Counted from the stretch's first letter, positions 20,977 to 61,639 are shown. The stretch is 64,000 nucleotides of DNA from Periplaneta americana (GCF_040183065.1 NC_091121.1:63024287-63088286), one strand, 5' to 3'. Numbers and translations: made by a program. The notes: generated by a model not told the origin, from the letters alone.

Positions 20977-21159
20977 CACAGTCTAGTATATACAGTCACG
21001 AAGCTCAATACGTAGTAAATATGCATCCATAGATAGTTGCTAACCACTAGGATCGCTACTATCGCTTCATTACAGACAATGCGAAATAATACCTGCACAG
21101 TCTATTGTTCCTAGTAGCCTCATAAACTCAAGCTTCGTGACTGTATATACTAGACTGTG
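20977..21159. mobile_element. MITE, CACAGTCTAG family, copy 1 (183 bp, 7-bp TSD)
   Basis: Ends read CACAGTCTAGTATATACAGT inward from both sides, and the complementarity continues through CACGAAGCT. The exact direct repeat GTAATAG flanks it (20970-20976 and 21160-21166). Three more copies are at 22235-22425, 30205-30387 and 42857-43038. Confidence 0.9.
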
Positions 21160-21706
21160 GTAATAGCTTGCATCTGTACTTCCATCTAGGGGTCATTACC
21201 AAAAAAATTATTTTCGACAGTGGCGATCCTGGTGGTTGTTCTCTTTTATATGTTGCTATTTCATTACATGAAAATGACCATTCTGATATATCTGTGTGTG
21301 TGTGTGTTTTTTTTTTTTTCATGAGTTGCTGTGTAACTGCATGCTCCATTACGAATGTAATATTATATATGCATGAAGCCTATTCCAAATTTACAAATTG
21401 TTTTAAGTTTTCCTCTCTAGATCACTCTTATTTGGTGTCACTTTTGTTGTTTATAGCTTATAATATAGAATTTGCTACTTTCACTGTGTGTGTGTGCGTG
21501 CGTGTATGAGCGTGCGCATGCGTGTGTTCAAGAGTGAAATATAGTGGCAAATGTTTGTGAGCTGGAACTAATTTCGGAATATCGCTTCATATAAGGAGGA
21601 AATGTATTGCATACCCTTCATGAATGGGTTATTTATGAAAGGGCCTAAGTCGCTGATTTTGTGAAAATGAGTTTGTAATGTAATAACTGCTCTTTGGGTG
21701 TAGATA

Positions 21707-22556
21707 CAGTAGAACCTCTATTATCCGTGGTAATGAAGGGGATGGACTGAACGGTTAATCGAAAAAATCGGATAATCCGCACCATGAAAGATTTTGTAAT
21801 TTCCTCCATGGTCTTGTATTTAACTCCCTATATAGCCTAGTGGAACAGAAGTTCACTAATTTAAATCTGGTTATAAACGACGGGTTTTTAAAGGACAAGG
21901 AAGCCCTTTGTAATGACTGTCTCAGGAAATATAGGAATAAAGGAAGTCTCATGTAGTAGATTAGGTACATACTTTTTTACTCTTTATGCTTGTTTTTTTT
22001 ATTAAATCGCGCAGTTGTAACTCCAGTCTCGTATTCTGATGCAGATGAGGCACAGTTGTTCTTTCTCGAACCATTCAATTATCTCCTTTTTTTCGATACT
22101 TAGCACAACACGTTTTCTGTTAACACTCGTGGAAGACATTTTATATACATATTTTATAGAACGGCAATTCGAACAGTAAATAATGCTGTGTAACGATAAA
22201 GGCTTGTAATAAAACATATAGCAAAATATACTAACATAGTCTAATATATACAGTCACGAAGCTTGAGTTGTGACGGTACTAGGAACAATAGACTGTGTCG
22301 GTACTATTTGGTATTGTCTGTAATGCGGCGGTAGTAGCGATAGTAGCGATCTTAGTGGTTAGCAATTATCTATGGATGCATATTCCCTACGTATTGAGCT
22401 TCGTGACTATATATACTAGACTGTGCTACTAATATTATATACAAAACAATACTTTATATAAGTTATTTATTTCTGAAGAAAAAAAAACGCGAGCTATAGA
22501 CAGTCGGATAATCCGCCAATCGGTTAATAGGGTGACGGATAATCGGGGTTCTACTG
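21707..22556 (-). mobile_element. pogo/Tigger-type element, internally deleted
   Basis: Ends read CAGTAGAACCTCTATTATCC and, from the right, CAGTAGAACCCCGATTATCC, with TA on both sides (21705-21706, 22557-22558); this is a classic Tigger-like terminus. On the minus strand, 22139-22060 encodes MSSTSVNRKRVVLSIEKKEI, the transposase N-terminal helix region. Most of the core is missing or decayed. A CACAGTCTAG MITE has inserted at 22235. Confidence 0.8.
22235..22425. mobile_element. MITE, CACAGTCTAG family, copy 2, nested in the pogo-like element
   Basis: Ends CATAGTCTAATATATACAGT and, from the right, CACAGTCTAGTATATATAGT. Flanking ATACTAA (22228-22234) and CTACTAA (22426-22432) form a 7-bp duplication with one change. 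The interior is that of copy 1 in reverse orientation. Confidence 0.85.
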
Positions 22557-22564
22557 TACATCGA

Positions 22565-23840
22565 TTTAGATATGAAGAAAAGTAAGTTTCACACTCTAAT
22601 GGTTAGTAGAATTTATGATACAATTTTTATTTCAGTCTTAATTTAAAAATTTCGGTCTGTAAGCAGTTTTTTTTCTTAAATTGCTAACAATTTAGTATTC
22701 AAGGCTTAAGCCCTTTCATAAATAACCCATTCAATTACTTTCCTTAGAATAGGACCGTACTCTTCATTTTGTAAACGAAACAAAAATAAAACATTCAAAC
22801 CAACATTACTGTATTTTCGTTCCTGAAACTAAGAGACATATTCCACGTGTCGGTGTATCCTTGATACAGCGGAGAATTGTTTCTTTTTCAGTGTTAATTG
22901 ATTTTTACACAATCACTCTCTCAATTCTTATTTGTTCTTATTTGCACTTGAACCCAAGTATCGGAATGACTATGAAATATTGCTAGTGATAGGATAACTG
23001 ATTCCGTCAATTGAATTAATCAGTTAAGAGACAATCTACGTCAAATGCAACAAATTAGGATAAGTTTTATATATGATAAATAATAATTAGAGCTTATTTT
23101 TTGTTTTCCTCAAAAAATATTTGATACACTGTATATTAATTATCAATATTTTCGTAAAATTACGCATTCCGTTCCCTTTGATTGGCCTTATAACGGATTC
23201 AATTTGTAGGAATTTAACGATCATTATCTTGAAAAAAAATGTAAAAAGATGGTCTTTATTTTGACAAATTAAAAGAGTTCTCTTGATTTTATGACGGCTG
23301 TGTCATTTTTAAGTAAAATATACGAATATTATTTTATAGTCTACTAATATACCTATGGTCTTTTGTAGTTGTGAATGAGAATATATTAAGTACGCTTTTC
23401 AATACTCCTATCTATTTAAAGTTTTGTAACCTGCGGCTGTACTTATCCTTGAAAAAACAAGTCTGTGCCTATATCAGCAGTGCATGTTAATTTCCTCGAA
23501 GAGCGCCTTGGTAAGATAATGACAGACGAGCAAGCTTTCATACTTTGTTTTTTGTAATATCAGTTAGGTACGAAATGTAAGCTGACGAGATAGTTTATGA
23601 GATATGTAGTTAATGTAGTTTTCTTTAAAATCTTGAAACGTACGAATTTTTGCTTGTCAATAAATATATTATTACAAATTAAACTTTTTATACAGTTTTA
23701 AATTCATGATCTGCTGTTCTTTCCATTTGCTAAATTTAGGAGTTTATTACTGAAAAATAATAGCATTATTTTACTTATATTCAGATCATTGAGATCCTGT
23801 GAGTAAACAAGTATATTTTATCTTATTTCATTTATTTAAT
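22565..23840. other. Intergenic AT-rich DNA, nothing recognised
   Basis: No coding motif, tRNA box or matching inverted ends were found across this stretch. A piece matching AAAGGGCCTAAGTCGCTGA near 21638 and AAGGCTTAAGCCCTTTCATA near 22703 brackets the pogo element and may be inverted remains of an older repeat. Confidence 0.4.
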
Positions 23841-23904
23841 TATTTATTTATACATATTTATGTTACCGTTAATTTCGCTGTTTTGTAATTCACAGGACTG
23901 AGGA

Positions 23905-24300
23905 ACATGTCGAAAATTAAGAGCACCAGGCGTTCTCTTCGGAACAAATTTACAGAGAAATTTGGAAAGGAATATTTTCTTATTAAAGAAAAAACACTGC
24001 ATTTTACAAATTGTGCAAAATGATATGACAGATAGAATTCGATTCTTTGAAGAATACTGCAATAGTAAAAGACACACGGAAAACATTAAATTACACAGTC
24101 AAGACAGGCCTTCAATACCAAAATCAGATAAGAACATCAAAAAGAATTCCATCGAGATTTGTGTATAATGCTGGTACATGCCGACACCCCTTTCAGCAAG
24201 GTCGAAAATTAATATTTCAATGCGTTTCTTGGACAAACTTATTTTGAGTAAAAATAGAATATGCTTTTCTTTTGATACATTGCGAATGTGCCTTGTAATT
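23905..24300 (+). pseudogene. hAT-type (CGGBP1-like) transposase remnant: N-terminal zinc finger plus C-terminal end
   Basis: Around 23910-24170 the + strand encodes SKIKSTRRSLRNKFTEKFG, FTNCAK and, in another frame, RHTENIKLHSQ, resembling the BED-like zinc-finger region of CGGBP1-type proteins, which derive from a hAT transposase. At 24215-24300 a hATC-like FSFDTLRMCLVIQCNE follows. Everything between is missing and the frame breaks several times. Confidence 0.55.
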
Positions 24301-24336
24301 CAGTGCAATGAATTGTGAAGAAATGTATTTTATGTA

Positions 24337-24775
24337 CATCTTAGAAAAAAATTTTGTCGCACAGATAGGCCTACTTTATAAGTACCATAAGTCCACACCT
24401 GTGGAGTAACGGTTAGCACGTCTGGCCGCGAAACCAGGTGGCCCGGGTTCGATTCCCAGTCGGGGCAAGTTACCTGGTTGAGGTTTTTTCCGGGGTTTTC
24501 CCTCAACCCAATATGAGCAAATGCTGGGTAACTTTCGGTGCTGGACCCCGGACTCATTTCACCGGCATTATCACCTTCATCTCATTCAGACGCTAAATAA
24601 CCTAAGCTGTTGATAAAGCGTCATAAAATAACCTACTGAAATAAAAAATAAGTACCAGAAAGGAGGCAGTGCACATGATCAGAGGACGAGTTTCGTAGTA
24701 TGTCTGATCATGCGCACTGTCTCTTTTCTGGGACTTATATAAAGTATCTGTGCTACAAAACTTTTTCTAAGACTG
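24337..24775. mobile_element. Tc1/mariner-like non-autonomous element, copy 2, carrying a SINE
   Basis: The right end, reverse-complemented, reads CAGTCTTAGAAAAAGTTTTG; the left begins CATCTTAGAAAAAAATTTTG. TA lies on both sides (24335-24336, 24776-24777). It shares its internal hairpin (CAGAAAGGAGGCAGTG and complement) with 14401-15138. A SINE occupies 24388-24647. Confidence 0.75.
24388..24647 (+). mobile_element. tRNA-derived SINE, nearly intact, nested
   Basis: Same family as 8763-9009: box A-like GGAGTAACGGTTAGCACG, box B GGTTCGATTCC, and the same body with an A-rich tail. The direct repeat ATAAGTACCA (24378-24387 and 24648-24657) marks its insertion into the Tc1-like element. Confidence 0.9.
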
Positions 24776-24807
24776 TACTGAATATTTTTCCTTTTCTTCT
24801 CTCACAC

Positions 24808-24990
24808 AATTTATTTATTTATTTATTTTACGACGCTATATCAACATCTTAGGTTATTTAGCGTCTGAATGAGATGGTGATAATGCCGGTGAAATGAGTC
24901 CGGGGTCCAGCACCGAAAGTTAGCCAGCATTTGCTCATATTGGGTTGAGGGATAACCCCGGAAAAAACCTCAACCAGGTCCACAGATGTG
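24808..24990 (-). mobile_element. SINE, 5'-truncated copy
   Basis: The body of the 8763-type SINE is present on the minus strand, with its TTATTTATTTATTTATTTTACG tail side first, but the copy stops at AACCAGGT, so the tRNA head is missing. Confidence 0.8.
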
Positions 24991-25514
24991 AACCACAAAT
25001 TTATTGTAAACACATGTATAGTATAATGTAAATTGAAACATGTAATGTTAAACAATTATTTTCTATACTAGAAATGCACTGTATTTATTATATCTGTAAA
25101 CGTGAACACTTATTTTGTGGCTGAATGTTTGCGTGTTGAGACAAGGAGTAACTGCACTCTCCATCTCCCATTTCTCTTGATCTACGAAAGACAGTCTTTC
25201 GTGCATTCATAACTTCGTATGTTTCGCTACACTGGACCGAGTCCTGCATATAACTAAGGTCCGAAAGTTTAGTTAATTTTACGAAAGTTATTGGTGTATA
25301 GGTTATTGAATGTTATCCGCGTTGGTATACAAATGACTGTCCCATGTGGAGAGATGCTAGCCTGAGGCGTACATGTATCTGTAGCTGAGTGCAGTCAAAG
25401 AGGGAAACGTTATTGTTCGTAGGATTACTGTGAATTGAACGAATAGTAAATTATACCTAAGATGGACGTTTAGGAGACATCAATTCAAATGCAATTGCAA
25501 AATAATATTAAGTG

Positions 25515-25690
25515 AGTATATTACTGGTACTTCAGACGGGGAGAATATTGTTTGTAGCTTGTGTCAATCAGTATTAAGAGATCAGCAATGCAAATACATT
25601 GAACAACATTGCAGAACAAACACCATAAACTTGTTGCATTGTTTAAACGTTGACAGGTAGAAGAAAACATAGAGTTAGACACTCGGAGTT
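25515..25690 (+). pseudogene. hAT-type zinc-finger remnant
   Basis: The + strand encodes DGENIVCSLCQSVLRDQQ, then YIEQHCRTNT, giving a C-x2-C plus histidine layout like the N-terminal finger of CGGBP1-related hAT transposases. No other part of the protein is adjacent. Confidence 0.45.
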
Positions 25691-25984
25691 CATCGATGTA
25701 CATGTACGTATGTGAAATGATAGTTAGCGCCAACCATCCCGTTTTGGAATCTCGAAAATCATTAGGCCTATTTCAAACAGTTCGTGAAAAAATATATACT
25801 TAACGTAGGTATACCCTTCTGAATGAACATTACGTAAACGCTGCGTTGTCACGTCTTACTAGCGAATACTAGGGTAAGTGAATTATTAAAAATAATATTT
25901 ACGAAGTTTAATCCACGTGTGTGTAGCAAAAAGGGCATCTTCGACAAAACCTGATATCCCTCCACATTGAACGATGACAATCCG

Positions 25985-26060
25985 TTCCCTTTTTATATGC
26001 CACTTGTGGGGTTCAGACCTGTCTTCGGACAGTTGACTAAACAAAACAACAACTTCTAAA
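25985..26060 (-). repeat. Dispersed repeat, GTTGTTGTTTAGTCA family
   Basis: The minus strand carries TTTAGTCAACTGTCCGAAGA followed by CAGGTCTGAACCCCACAAGT, the same unit as at 13075 and 35745. Confidence 0.6.
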
Positions 26061-26227
26061 TTTCCTAATCTGTGATAAGTAGTGGTATCGCCATGCAAAT
26101 TTCTTGCGACTCCGATCTAGCATTTTTTAATCTGCAAGATCTTGTAAGAAAAAACCATACTGTACAAAAGTCTGTATAAAGTTCTACTATTGTATGGAAA
26201 TTCATAATCTGTCCCTCCTGTTTTGTC

Positions 26228-26490
26228 ACGCATAACTTGAATAAGTTTGATGAAGGATGAGTGGAATGGAGAAAAATTCTCTCCGGCACCGGGATTTGAA
26301 CCCGGGTTTTCAGCTCTATGTGTTGACGCTCTATCCACTAAGCCACACCGGATTCCCATCCCGATGTCGGATTGAATCCTCTCAGTTTAAGTTCCACCTT
26401 TTGAGTTCCTTCTAGTCGCCTACACTCATGCACTGCATCATAGATGTATGACAGTGGCATAATGTCCATACATGTGCAGAGGTTCACTCG
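26228..26490 (-). mobile_element. tRNA-headed repeat, left arm of an inverted pair
   Basis: The minus strand holds CCGGTGTGGCTTAGTGGATA (box A type) and GGGTTCAAATCCCGGTGCC (box B). Unusually, about 140 bp of repeat sequence lies before the tRNA-like part. The facing copy is at 26575-26815. Confidence 0.75.
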
Positions 26491-26574
26491 TTATGAGTGA
26501 CTAAGTGGCCGGGACCCGACGGAATAAGCGCCGTCTTAAATCACTAAGTGATAATTTTACGCACTCCTATAATA

Positions 26575-26815
26575 AGTGCACCTCTGCACATGTATGGACA
26601 TTGTACCACTGTCATACATCTATGACGCAATGCATGAGGGTAGGCCACTAGAGGGAACTCAAGAGGTGGAACTTAAACTGAGAGAATTTAATCCGACATC
26701 GGGATGGGAATCCGGTGTGGCTCAGTGGATAGAGCGTCAGCTCGTAGAGCTGAAAACCCGTGTTCAAATCCCGGTGCTGGAGAGAATTTTTCTCCATTCC
26801 ACTCATTTTTCATCA
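26575..26815 (+). mobile_element. tRNA-headed repeat, right arm of an inverted pair
   Basis: Reads GCACATGTATGGACATTGTA, CATACATCTATGACGCA, GGTGTGGCTCAGTGGATAGA and GTTCAAATCCCGGTGC in order, the near-exact reverse complement of the left arm. The spacer is about 85 bp and contains a short palindrome at CACTTAGTG-type sequence. Confidence 0.75.
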
Positions 26816-27484
26816 AATGATGACGCAGAATGTCTGCACTGAAATATCATTGTACTTCGGTACATCGTAATAATATTGAATAAGTTTGTCGTTCGTGGGA
26901 GTCTCTCCTTATATATTTATTTTTTTGTAAAATTCAAACACTGTTCGTCGCAGCAAGTCCCTTAAAAATTGCATATTTTATCGAATGCTTGTTTCTATTT
27001 TTTCTTGTTTCTTCTTTGGCGTTTCATATTTTTCAATGTCTTTTATGTTAGAAAATATTTTTACAGCAGTTAATCCAACCCCTGCAGCAATTGAAGTAAG
27101 TTTATATTTGTTATTGGTAAAATCCCATTTCTACTTAATAACCGAGTAAGAAACAAAATTACATTTTGTACCTTGTTTACTGTCTGTTTACGCATCTTTG
27201 ATCCTTTTCCTAACACGAATTTTGTCTTTTTCTTTGGCGGTGTTTTTAAATTAGAGTACTGGCTTCACAACCATTCTCCACTGCATCACTCGAACACTCA
27301 CTATCTAACAAGGTTTAAAAATATTCGATATTTTATTTTACTTCACTGATAACTAGGGAAAGGAAGTTCATGCACTAAAAATGTGAAGAATATGTATGTA
27401 TTTATGCCGTGAAAATAGATAAATATGCTACAAAATTTGCATTATCAGTGTGAGATTATTTTAACAGAATAATAAGGTAGAGGT

Positions 27485-27890
27485 AACTTACGTTTAGTCT
27501 ATGGATTTTGAAGTGCTTGCCTCATTGCTGTATACTTCATTTATGCTGTTACAGTTCACAACTAAGTAGTGACGTATGTTTTCTGTTGTCATTCTTCGCC
27601 TGTTGTCTCTCAGCATAGCTTTGTAGTGCGAAGAACTTCGTTCTACGTTACAAGGAGTAAGAGGGACTTGCACAAAAGCTGGGAGCTGTTCTATAGAAAA
27701 TTTTGTCGGTTTTTGGGGTGTTTTTCCTTCGAGAATATCTTGACTTTCTTTAAGGTGATAATAGCCAGGGTTTTTGGAAAGAATATTTGCTGTTTTCTCG
27801 TTCACTTTATCTCCTACATTTCCTGGAACTGGTGTTAAACTGGATATTGTTCTATCGAAATCTGCTAAATATGCAGTAAAGGAATACCAA
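27485..27890 (-). pseudogene. hAT transposase C-terminal remnant
   Basis: On the minus strand the frame ends with FVQVPLTPCNVERSSSHYKA, MLRDNRRRMTTENIRHYLVV and a stop, the hATC motif seen in the other hAT remnants. It is open for at least 103 codons, the best-preserved C-terminal piece here. No inverted ends were located and the N-terminal half is absent or unrecognisable. Confidence 0.7.
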
Positions 27891-27894
27891 TTGC

Positions 27895-28980
27895 TAACTT
27901 GAGAGGCTCCCTATGAAGGCGTCATCGTTACGTTCAAAATTCATAAACATAAATTAGTCGTGTTTGCGAGGTTACACACTTTTAAAAATGAGTGAAAGAC
28001 AAATAAACGTACATAATAGCCAATGCAGTTTCCCTGCATAAATGTTAAAATATGATGCTTTTATAAATAAAGGCAAAATATGCACCTTTATGCACAGTAA
28101 AAGTAATATCGTTGTATACAGAAATTTGTGATTCATGTACATAATCTTTCAGCATATTCACACAACGATAGAGAACAAATATGCAAATGCATGAACTTCC
28201 TTTCCCTACTGATAACACGACTACACGAGTTATGGCAAAGCTGTTATGAAGAAATTCAGTCATCGGACGCGGCCAACAGAATAACATAAAAATCGAGACC
28301 ACGTTGATGTGACTTTTTCCCTCTGAGCTGAGATCGTCCAAGGTTGGCGAGTACAATATCCTTCTCTTCAGCCAGAACTCCAACTAAACTTTGTGACGCA
28401 GTCGTTTGAGCTACATATTTCTAGTGTTCCTTGAATGCGCTTTAAAATATTAAGCCACCTATTGCTTAACATTTCGCATTAAGTTACTACGTTTATTTAC
28501 AACATGTACAATTCAGTGTGTTACAGCATTACAATACATATATTTACAATGAATCCATACGTTAATCACATATAGAAAATGTTTAGCTTATTATCTTACT
28601 TTACAATACTTTCCCCTCCTTCATGGTTGTATTTGTTGCAATGAACGACAAGGATTGAGAGGTGAACCTCTCACGATATTCAGTTAGGCAATGTGTATAG
28701 TACGAAAAACCTCTCTACAACGCGTAATGTGGCAGGGGTAAATTTAAAATATGATATCTACCGATACATCATTATTTTATTCAATATAAATTCTTAAAAT
28801 TACGGAACAAAAAATATATATAATTAAGAAAAGTAGATTTACGTGTATAAAAAAGTATTCTTCTCTCGCTAAAACTGACCATAGAGAAGTCACATAACTC
28901 CAACTTCAAATGCCAAGAATTATTTGCTTTCAGCATGTCTCACCCATGTTTTGATATGAATGTACTAGAGTTATTTATTA
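27895..28980. other. Intergenic DNA, nothing recognised
   Basis: A 112-codon minus-strand frame at 28045-28383 has no motif I recognise. No repeat boundaries were found. Confidence 0.4.
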
Positions 28981-28994
28981 GTGTTGTAATGAGT

Positions 28995-29252
28995 TTTTTT
29001 ATTTATTAGGCTATTTTACGACGCTTTATCAACAGCTTTGGTTATTTAGCGTCTGAATGAGATGAAGGTGATAATGCTGGTGAAATGAGTCCGGGGTCCA
29101 ACACCGAAAGTTACCCAGCATTTGCTCATATTGGGTTGAGGGAAAACCCCAGAAAAAACCTCAACCAGGCAACTTGTCCCCACCGGGAATCGAACCCGGG
29201 CCACCTGGCTTCGCGGCTAGACGTGCTAACCGTTACTCCACAGGCGTAGACT
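28995..29252 (-). mobile_element. tRNA-derived SINE, full-length, minus strand
   Basis: Same family as 8763-9009, read in reverse: box B GGGTTCGATTCCCGGTGG and box A GAGTAACGGTTAGCACGTC. The direct repeat TTGTAATGAGT (28984-28994 and 29253-29263) sets both ends. Confidence 0.9.
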
Positions 29253-29432
29253 TTGTAATGAGTAGTATTAACACGGAGCGAATGAGGTAATTAGGGGATA
29301 ATGTTCTTTTTGTATTTATTGTGTTCTTTTTTATTTGTTTGTTTTTTATTGCGTGTGTATGTTTTTTATGTATTATCTTTATATTTATTACTTGGATTAT
29401 TTACTGCAGTTTCAATAAGGAATTGAATTGAA

Positions 29433-29434
29433 TT

Positions 29435-29473
<39 letters not shown>

Positions 29474-29797
29474 TCACCGTGTGTTTTTTTTTCTTTCATA
29501 TCTTACATTTATTTTATTTCTTTTTGTGAAATTTGATATGAAGTTAGATTAGTTGTAATTGTGATAATTAATGATAACGGTAGTAATAATAATAAGTAAT
29601 AACTGCTGTTTTACTATTTTATTATTAGTAGTATTGTTTTTGTTTTCTTTGAAGAATCAAACTGTGGATAGTTACAGCACGAATGGCGTACAGGGTCGTG
29701 CAAAGGATCTTGTGTACATGAGTTTGTAAATTGTGTATCAATAAATGCACTCCATTCATTCATTCATTCATTCATTCATTCATTCATTCATTCATAT
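29433..29797. repeat. Simple repeats: (AT)n at 29439-29471 and (CATT)n at 29751-29796
   Basis: The AT run has about 16 units; the CATT run has about 11. The sequence between is T-rich and non-coding. Confidence 0.8.
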
Positions 29798-30204
29798 GAA
29801 TGTACTGTATATAAATATTACGAAATTAAGTAAAGAAGTACGGAAGAATGAGAAGAATTACCATGGGAAGTAAAGAAATGCTGTACGTAGTGCAGATATA
29901 CGAATAAAGAAGTGAAGATGTGTGGATGAATGTGAAGAACTAAGAGAGGAAGTTAAGAAATGTGCCAGAAAGTGTAGAAGTACGGGAGTAAGCAAAGAAC
30001 TGTCGAAGAACGGTAAATAAATGCTATGAAATCATGTCCACTACCAGTGAGTTTCGAGCGTAAAGTCAGCGTACAACTCCACCCACACTCATGACATCAT
30101 TAAGGCAGTCTGTATAGTAAACTTGTATTCTCTCAATACGCACCCCATTTGTTCTCTTTATTCAGTTACAAACTACATACAGTATGCTGTCGTCGCTGCT
30201 CGAG

Positions 30205-30387
30205 CACAGTCTACTATATACAGTCACGAAGCTTGAGTTTTGAGGGTGCTAGAAACAATAGACTGTGACGGTACTATTTTGCATTGCCTGTAATGAGGCG
30301 ATATTAGCGATCCTAGTGGTGAGCAACTATCTAATGTTTGCATATTTACTACGTATTGACCTTCGCGACTGTATATACTAGACTGTG
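30205..30387. mobile_element. MITE, CACAGTCTAG family, copy 3, just upstream of gene B
   Basis: Ends CACAGTCTACTATATACAGT and, from the right, CACAGTCTAGTATATACAGT. Flanking GCTCGAG (30198-30204) and GCCCGAG (30388-30394) form a 7-bp duplication with one change. Its right end is about 90 bp upstream of the gene B start codon and some 40 bp upstream of the proposed TATA box. Confidence 0.9.
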
Positions 30388-30428
30388 GCCCGAGTGACTT
30401 GTTTGCAACGCTATCAGGGGGACGAAGT

Positions 30429-30470
30429 TGGTATATATCTAGTTATGTGACAGCGTGGACGATGTCAGTC
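30429..30470 (+). promoter_or_regulatory. Candidate core promoter of gene B
   Basis: GGTATATATC at 30430 is TATA-like, and ATGTCAGTC at 30462 contains the arthropod initiator TCAGT. The two are about 36 bp apart, slightly longer than the usual 30. The start codon at 30479 would leave a leader of only about 12 nt, so a longer 5' leader from an upstream start is possible. Confidence 0.4.
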
Positions 30471-30478
30471 TGTGAAGA

Positions 30479-60036
<29,558 letters not shown>

Positions 60037-60195
60037 ATTGGTTGTTGTATTGATGAGATGAAGATACCACTGTAAATAATTTCTTCAGACACCGATATAC
60101 TGTCTATTACTCTACAGACTACTGACCAAAGATAAATTAATTTAACAGTAAAGATGTCGAACTCTTATTATATAGAAATGTATTAGCCTACTAGT

Positions 60196-60854
60196 GATGT
60201 GATTTTTTGGTATTAACGATATACGCGAAATGTGTTTAAAACTTAATATTCTGCTTGGAAAATGTAAATTCCTTAATGAAAGTCCAAAATTAAGTGAAAT
60301 ATAACCGTGAATTTTCGAAAATTGATAGGAATCCACGAAATTACTTCATAATCACGATATTTTCAACAAACAAGAGACTTTATGGGGACTTCGCACGAAA
60401 AATAACTGTTTCTTCCAAATAAAACGTGAAAATTTTCGTTATGAAATATACATGAACATTTCTACATAATTGATCGTTCAGCATTACATGCGTGTGACAT
60501 TTGGCGATGTACGCAAAGTTTCAGTGACTACTTCCAGAGAGCAGCGCAAGCAGACAACGGATATTTATCTCGCAACAACTGCTTTCGTGTGATCAGAAGG
60601 CAATGTCGTTACCTCTTTACAGTCGGATGAAATTCAATTATGAATTTAATTGATAATGCAAACAATTTTCTCTAAGCTCCAAAGGGGTTGTTTCAATAAT
60701 AATTAAAAAAACTATATATTTTATTATTTTTAAGTTTCTTTAAGATGCGAAATATGCTCGAAATTGCTAAAATTTTTACGAAATATTCACCGAAATTAAA
60801 CCACTTTAAGCACCGAAATAAGGGTTAAATATTCACCATAAAATCACATCCCTA
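60196..60854. mobile_element. hAT-like non-autonomous element
   Basis: Near the left, TAGTGATGTGATTTTTTGGT; from the right, TAGGGATGTGATTTTATGGT. Inside, short GAAATATTCACCGAAA-type repeats recur. Flanks TGTATTAG (about 60179) and TGTATTAC (about 60855) could be an 8-bp TSD if a few bases were gained at the left end; this is uncertain. Confidence 0.5.
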
Positions 60855-61118
60855 TGTATTACTCTTCCGAGCTATATAGAGAATGCCAGTCAGGTATCGC
60901 CCGGCCGCACGCACACACGCAAGCTGCAATAGCTGTCGACCGACAATTTCATGCATTCTTGGTCCGATATTCCCACTAAGTTATAGTACGCGTGACGTAG
61001 CTTTGTCAGTAATTGTGCCTAGTTTACAGTGAGTTAACAACAATAGCTCTTCACGTGCAGGTATATGAATTACAACTCTTGTGTCTTTAGTATTATTGAG
61101 TGTGAATGGAATTTAGTT

Positions 61119-61554
61119 TAGGGACCGATGGCGGGCTTATGTGAGGGCGACAATGAACCTCCGTCCCTGTACTGGCAATGTTAATTTCATAAACTTTAGG
61201 AACATGTATCTCAAAAATTACTCACATTAGAGTAAGAATTTTGTGCATACTGCTTCAATAAGTTATATACAAGTAAAACCACCAATAAAATCTTACCAAT
61301 AGGTGCCACTTAACTATAAAAAATTATAAGCTAATAAATTGATATAAAAATTAAAAGTAAATCTAAAAAAAATCTTACACATAAATAAATTGTTGTAAAC
61401 CTAATTTCTGTGGTGTTTTGTGTTGACGAAGATTCATATACATTATGTAAAAAATTTCAACCTTGTGAGTGAAATGGATTTAGAGCTATATGTTCCTGAA
61501 TTTTATGAAATTAACATTGCCAGTATAGGGACGTATTCCTCCTCTTTAAAGCCA

Positions 61555-61593
<39 letters not shown>

Positions 61594-61628
61594 TTAAGTA
61601 AGTAAGTCAGTCAGTCAGTCAGTCCTAG
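61119..61628 (+). mobile_element. LINE 3' tip with (AAGT)n tail, split by a TIR element
   Basis: TTAGGGACCGATGGCGGGCT, ATGTGAGGGCGACAATGAAC and CTCC are the last codons of the 43692-type LINE. Its 3' end resumes at 61534 (CCTCTTTAAAGCCATAAGTA) and passes into AAGT then CAGT repeats up to 61625. Only about 45 bp of coding end were retained. Confidence 0.75.
61162..61533. mobile_element. TIR element nested in the LINE tip
   Basis: CGTCCCTGTACTGGCAATGT at the left faces ACATTGCCAGTATAGGGACG at the right, with pairing of about 50 bp (TTAATTTCATAAA, GGAACAT). The interior is AT-rich and non-coding. No TSD could be fixed. Confidence 0.75.
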
Positions 61629-61639
61629 ATCCCACAAAA

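Noticed and set aside
28045-28383. 112-codon minus-strand frame
   Set aside because: No motif recognised and no relation to the hAT C-terminus next to it.
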